A stretch of DNA of 33,882 bases, taken from the NCBI GenBank assembly GCA_019638185.1, contig JAHBUH010000034.1, forward strand, positions 1 through 33,882. Reading direction: 5' to 3'. Shown here in pieces: positions 31,488-33,882 of this stretch. Origin of the DNA: Leadbetterella sp. GTDB taxonomy: Bacteria > Bacteroidota > Bacteroidia > Cytophagales > Spirosomataceae. Position 1 is the first letter of the stretch, and each line of letters begins with the position of its first letter. A program made the position numbers and the translations under genes. The notes under the pieces were generated by a model. It was not told where the DNA came from and made no database searches. It worked only from the letters and a program-made list of their open reading frames with translations.

Positions 31488-32546
31488 ATGAAAATCAAAC
31501 TCTTCGCACGGTATGCCGTTCTGACGGCCGCACTCTTCGCCTGTAAAAAGGAGGAGCCGGATTCTCCCGTTCCCACCAGCCCCGATGGGCCCACCACCAG
31601 CGGTTTTTGTCACCTGGCCGCTCTAAAAAATGAATACGATTACGGGTTCAGTAAGGGCGTATATGATACGCGGTTTGAGTATGACGCTCAAAACAGGATT
31701 ACCAAAATAACTACTACTGATAACGGTGTCTTGTCCTACAGCTCTGTTTTTAAATACAATACGGATGGTTTTTTAACAGAAATGACAGATATGCGGGTGA
31801 TTGGAACGGTGGGGCAGGATGAATATACGTATACGCTCAATTACCAGGATAACCGCCTGGCCAAGATCTCGTGCAAAATCATCCGGGGCAAGGGCGGTTC
31901 TTACCCCTCCGAAGCATCCAGTACTTTCACCTATGAATATGCCTCACCTACCGGCCTGGAATTAAAAAAACAAACCAACGATAATATTTTCCTTAGTGCC
32001 TGGTTTTACACAAACGGAGTGGTTACGGATTATACTCTGGGGAATTCGCATCCTGAAACATTCAATGCATCCGGGTATCCTACCTCTTCGAATGCCACTA
32101 CGAATTACCCTTATGAATATATCTATAATGCGGATAACCAGTTAATCAAGGTTAATTATGCCAACAAGACCTCGTCTCCTGTTTTTACCAGTACCACTAC
32201 CTTTGAGTATTCGAACATCAAAAACCTCTACTACAATTTTGATTATATTCTGTCCTTCCCCCGGGCCTATCATGGCAAGGACGGGTCAGTGATTAATCCT
32301 TCCGGGTTCAAAGGGTTTCCCAAACCTCATCACTCTATATCAGGTTTAGGGGATGCTAACCCTGCTTACCTGTTGAAAAAGCAGGTAGTCACCACTTCCG
32401 ACAATAACGCCCAGGGCCGCCTGGTCACGTATGACTACGAGCTTAACCCGCGTGGATTGATATCAAAATTTACCAGAAACGCTTCGGGTACCAATATCTA
32501 TTCGACAAAAGAAGTTTTCACCCTCACCTATGCAGGCTGCAATTAG
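31488..32546 (+). CDS. Probable surface lipoprotein with YD/RHS-like strands
   Basis: The 352-aa protein has a lipoprotein signal (AALFAC, cysteine at residue 19) followed by KKEEPD, a charged pattern compatible with surface export. Then comes a Pro/Ser/Thr linker. The body contains repeated short strands with aromatic-Asp patterns (FEYDAQNRITKITT, FKYNTDGFLTEMTD, YIYNADNQLIKV) typical of YD/RHS-like beta-repeat proteins of Bacteroidota (DUF4595-like). It has no catalytic motif. It lies 12 bp behind the LytTR-only gene, so it is likely coexpressed with it. Confidence 0.8.
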   Translation: MKIKLFARYAVLTAALFACKKEEPDSPVPTSPDGPTTSGFCHLAALKNEYDYGFSKGVYDTRFEYDAQNRITKITTTDNGVLSYSSVFKYNTDGFLTEMTDMRVIGTVGQDEYTYTLNYQDNRLAKISCKIIRGKGGSYPSEASSTFTYEYASPTGLELKKQTNDNIFLSAWFYTNGVVTDYTLGNSHPETFNASGYPTSSNATTNYPYEYIYNADNQLIKVNYANKTSSPVFTSTTTFEYSNIKNLYYNFDYILSFPRAYHGKDGSVINPSGFKGFPKPHHSISGLGDANPAYLLKKQVVTTSDNNAQGRLVTYDYELNPRGLISKFTRNASGTNIYSTKEVFTLTYAGCN

Positions 32547-32573
32547 TTAATACCCTTTAAATCAATTATTCCA

Positions 32574-33863
32574 ATGAAAAATCAGTTCAAAGTTCTCATC
32601 TGGTGTATCCTGGCCGGCATAAGTTTCTATGCCTGCGATAAAAAAGAGCCAACCCCTACCCCCACCACGCCTACCACTCCGGGAGGAACCACTCCTCCCG
32701 GTGGTACCACCAGCAAGAGCTCCGCCAAAGCCATCTCCAAATTCAGTTTTGCAGGCCTCAGCCCGGCGGTAGAGGGGACCATAGACGAAACCGCCAAAAC
32801 CATTAAAGCTACGGTGCCTGCTACCGCTGATATCACTAAACTGGCCCCCAGTGTCACGGTGTCAGCCAAGGCCACCGTAAGCCCGGCCACAGGTGTAACA
32901 CAGGACTTCAGCAAAGACGTTACCTACACCGTGACTGCTGAAGACGGCACTGTACAGGCCTATAAGGTGAGCGTAAGTAAGACCGGGGGAACCTCAGGGG
33001 TAACCACCATCACTATTACTGAAAAAAAGGCCACCATGCCCACCATTTCGGATATGGACTATTCTAATGCATGGGGAGGAATCCTGTTTGCCCTGAATTC
33101 TAAATTATACTACCTAGGACGCAGCAGATCCAATGGCGGGCTGGATTTCAAATATTTCTTCGAGTATGATCCTTCTGCCGACAAATGGACGCAAAAAGAA
33201 GATTTCCCCTTCAAACATAATGGTACGAATACCTCTGAAAACTATGCCAATACCTCCTTTATTCATGGCGGAAAAGCATTTATAGCGAATGCTAACCATT
33301 CGTTCTTCACGTACGATCCGGCCACCAATAAATGGACTGACGCAGGCTTTGGATTCAGCTCTCTGAGTAATGACTGGACATCCTACAGTGAGGGTAAGCT
33401 TTATGGCGTAACGGGCCTGCTGAGCAATGCATTTGTGGTGGATATGACGGATAAAACCGCCAGGAATTACCCCATGAAAGTAAGGCAACGCTTTAATGCG
33501 GGAACTACATTTTATGCCAACAAAAAATTGTATTCCGTGGTTACTACAGATATAAACGGGGTCATTCAAACCGGAAAGCTGGAAGTCTATGAAGTAGATT
33601 ATGTAAACGGAAACTATATCGCCAAATCCAGTTACGACGCCTCCGCCTTCACCGCGAGAAATGTAAACTTCACTGCCCAGGTAGGAAATCGGATGTATTT
33701 CTTTTTAAACGGGAATATCCTGATTTATGATGCTGCCACGGATAAATGGGAAAGAGTAGAAAAACAAACGTTCGGAGGTGGGAAGCTGACTGCCACTATC
33801 GGCAAGACCATTTACAGCATGAATGAATACAATAAGCTGATCGCTATTCAGACCCCTGAATAA
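32574..33863 (+). CDS. Probable surface lipoprotein, DUF5018-like plus kelch-like propeller
   Basis: The 429-aa protein has a lipoprotein signal (SFYAC, cysteine near residue 21) followed by DKKEPTPTP and a Thr/Pro/Gly linker. Residues about 50-140 form a DUF5018-like domain (ISKFSFAGLSPAVEGTIDET, VTYTVTAEDGTVQAYKVSV). The rest shows kelch-like blades (FFEYDPSADKWTQKEDFPF, FFTYDPATNKWTDAGF, IYDAATDKWERVEKQ). Such modules bind polymers or proteins at the cell surface. It follows the previous lipoprotein by 27 bp and its stop lies 19 bp before the window end; no terminator is visible in what remains. Confidence 0.85.
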   Translation: MKNQFKVLIWCILAGISFYACDKKEPTPTPTTPTTPGGTTPPGGTTSKSSAKAISKFSFAGLSPAVEGTIDETAKTIKATVPATADITKLAPSVTVSAKATVSPATGVTQDFSKDVTYTVTAEDGTVQAYKVSVSKTGGTSGVTTITITEKKATMPTISDMDYSNAWGGILFALNSKLYYLGRSRSNGGLDFKYFFEYDPSADKWTQKEDFPFKHNGTNTSENYANTSFIHGGKAFIANANHSFFTYDPATNKWTDAGFGFSSLSNDWTSYSEGKLYGVTGLLSNAFVVDMTDKTARNYPMKVRQRFNAGTTFYANKKLYSVVTTDINGVIQTGKLEVYEVDYVNGNYIAKSSYDASAFTARNVNFTAQVGNRMYFFLNGNILIYDAATDKWERVEKQTFGGGKLTATIGKTIYSMNEYNKLIAIQTPE

Positions 33864-33882
33864 CACTTTCTGTATTACCTGA

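Noticed and set aside
1-33882. CRISPR arrays, insertion sequences, prophage genes, rRNA
   Set aside because: I looked for regularly spaced repeats, transposase motifs, terminal inverted repeats, phage structural genes and rRNA and found none.

Overview
The window is about 34 kb of chromosome from a Bacteroidota bacterium, most likely Cytophagales-like, though I cannot fix the family. The evidence is the promoter form (TTG/TTTG, about 19 bp, then TAnnTTTG) seen upstream of many genes, the absence of clear Shine-Dalgarno sites, the long IspH, the Wzi/RemB-type barrel, LytTR signalling, PepSY-TM/TonB iron systems and lipoproteins with acidic or lysine-rich residues after the lipid cysteine. MurE carries the DNPR motif, so the peptidoglycan should be the meso-diaminopimelate type.

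Layout. At 1-582 an AT-rich, left-truncated gene with an HELGH metallopeptidase motif lies just beyond the 3' end of a tRNA-Asn gene (714-787), a typical edge of an inserted element. From 1.0 to 10.1 kb is a housekeeping block: a small conserved-looking protein, ispH, a Wzi/RemB-like outer-membrane protein with ruvB, the rplM-rpsI-rpsB-tsf operon with its promoter and a roughly 200-nt leader, and murE.

From 10.1 to 24.6 kb is an iron-uptake region. It contains two related modules in mirror-image layout. Each has a TonB-dependent receptor divergent from a three-gene inner-membrane operon (DUF3325-like, DUF3649-like, PepSY-TM reductase-like). Module 2 also has a DUF4374 lipoprotein behind its receptor, which makes it look like the Xus xenosiderophore system of Bacteroides. 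A YncE-like periplasmic beta-propeller gene follows. All five promoters of this region carry a near-identical 19-bp imperfect palindrome, ATTTAGACTAATTATAAAT or a close variant, which I read as a Fur-type operator. It was found only upstream of these genes. ldhA and an exported Gfo/Idh/MocA-like protein sit between the two modules without the motif.

From 24.6 to 27.6 kb are murF, an O6-alkylguanine-DNA methyltransferase and a CBM48-like/esterase protein. From 27.7 kb to the right end is a co-directional signalling cluster: an unknown soluble protein, an unknown membrane protein, a LytS-type histidine kinase, a LytTR response regulator, a stand-alone LytTR protein and two probable surface lipoproteins.

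Working model: under iron limitation the shared repressor leaves the five promoters. The receptors, with the DUF4374 lipoprotein for one of them, then bring ferric siderophores into the periplasm, where the PepSY-TM proteins may reduce and release the iron. Nothing here was checked against a database; family names come from recognising the proteins.
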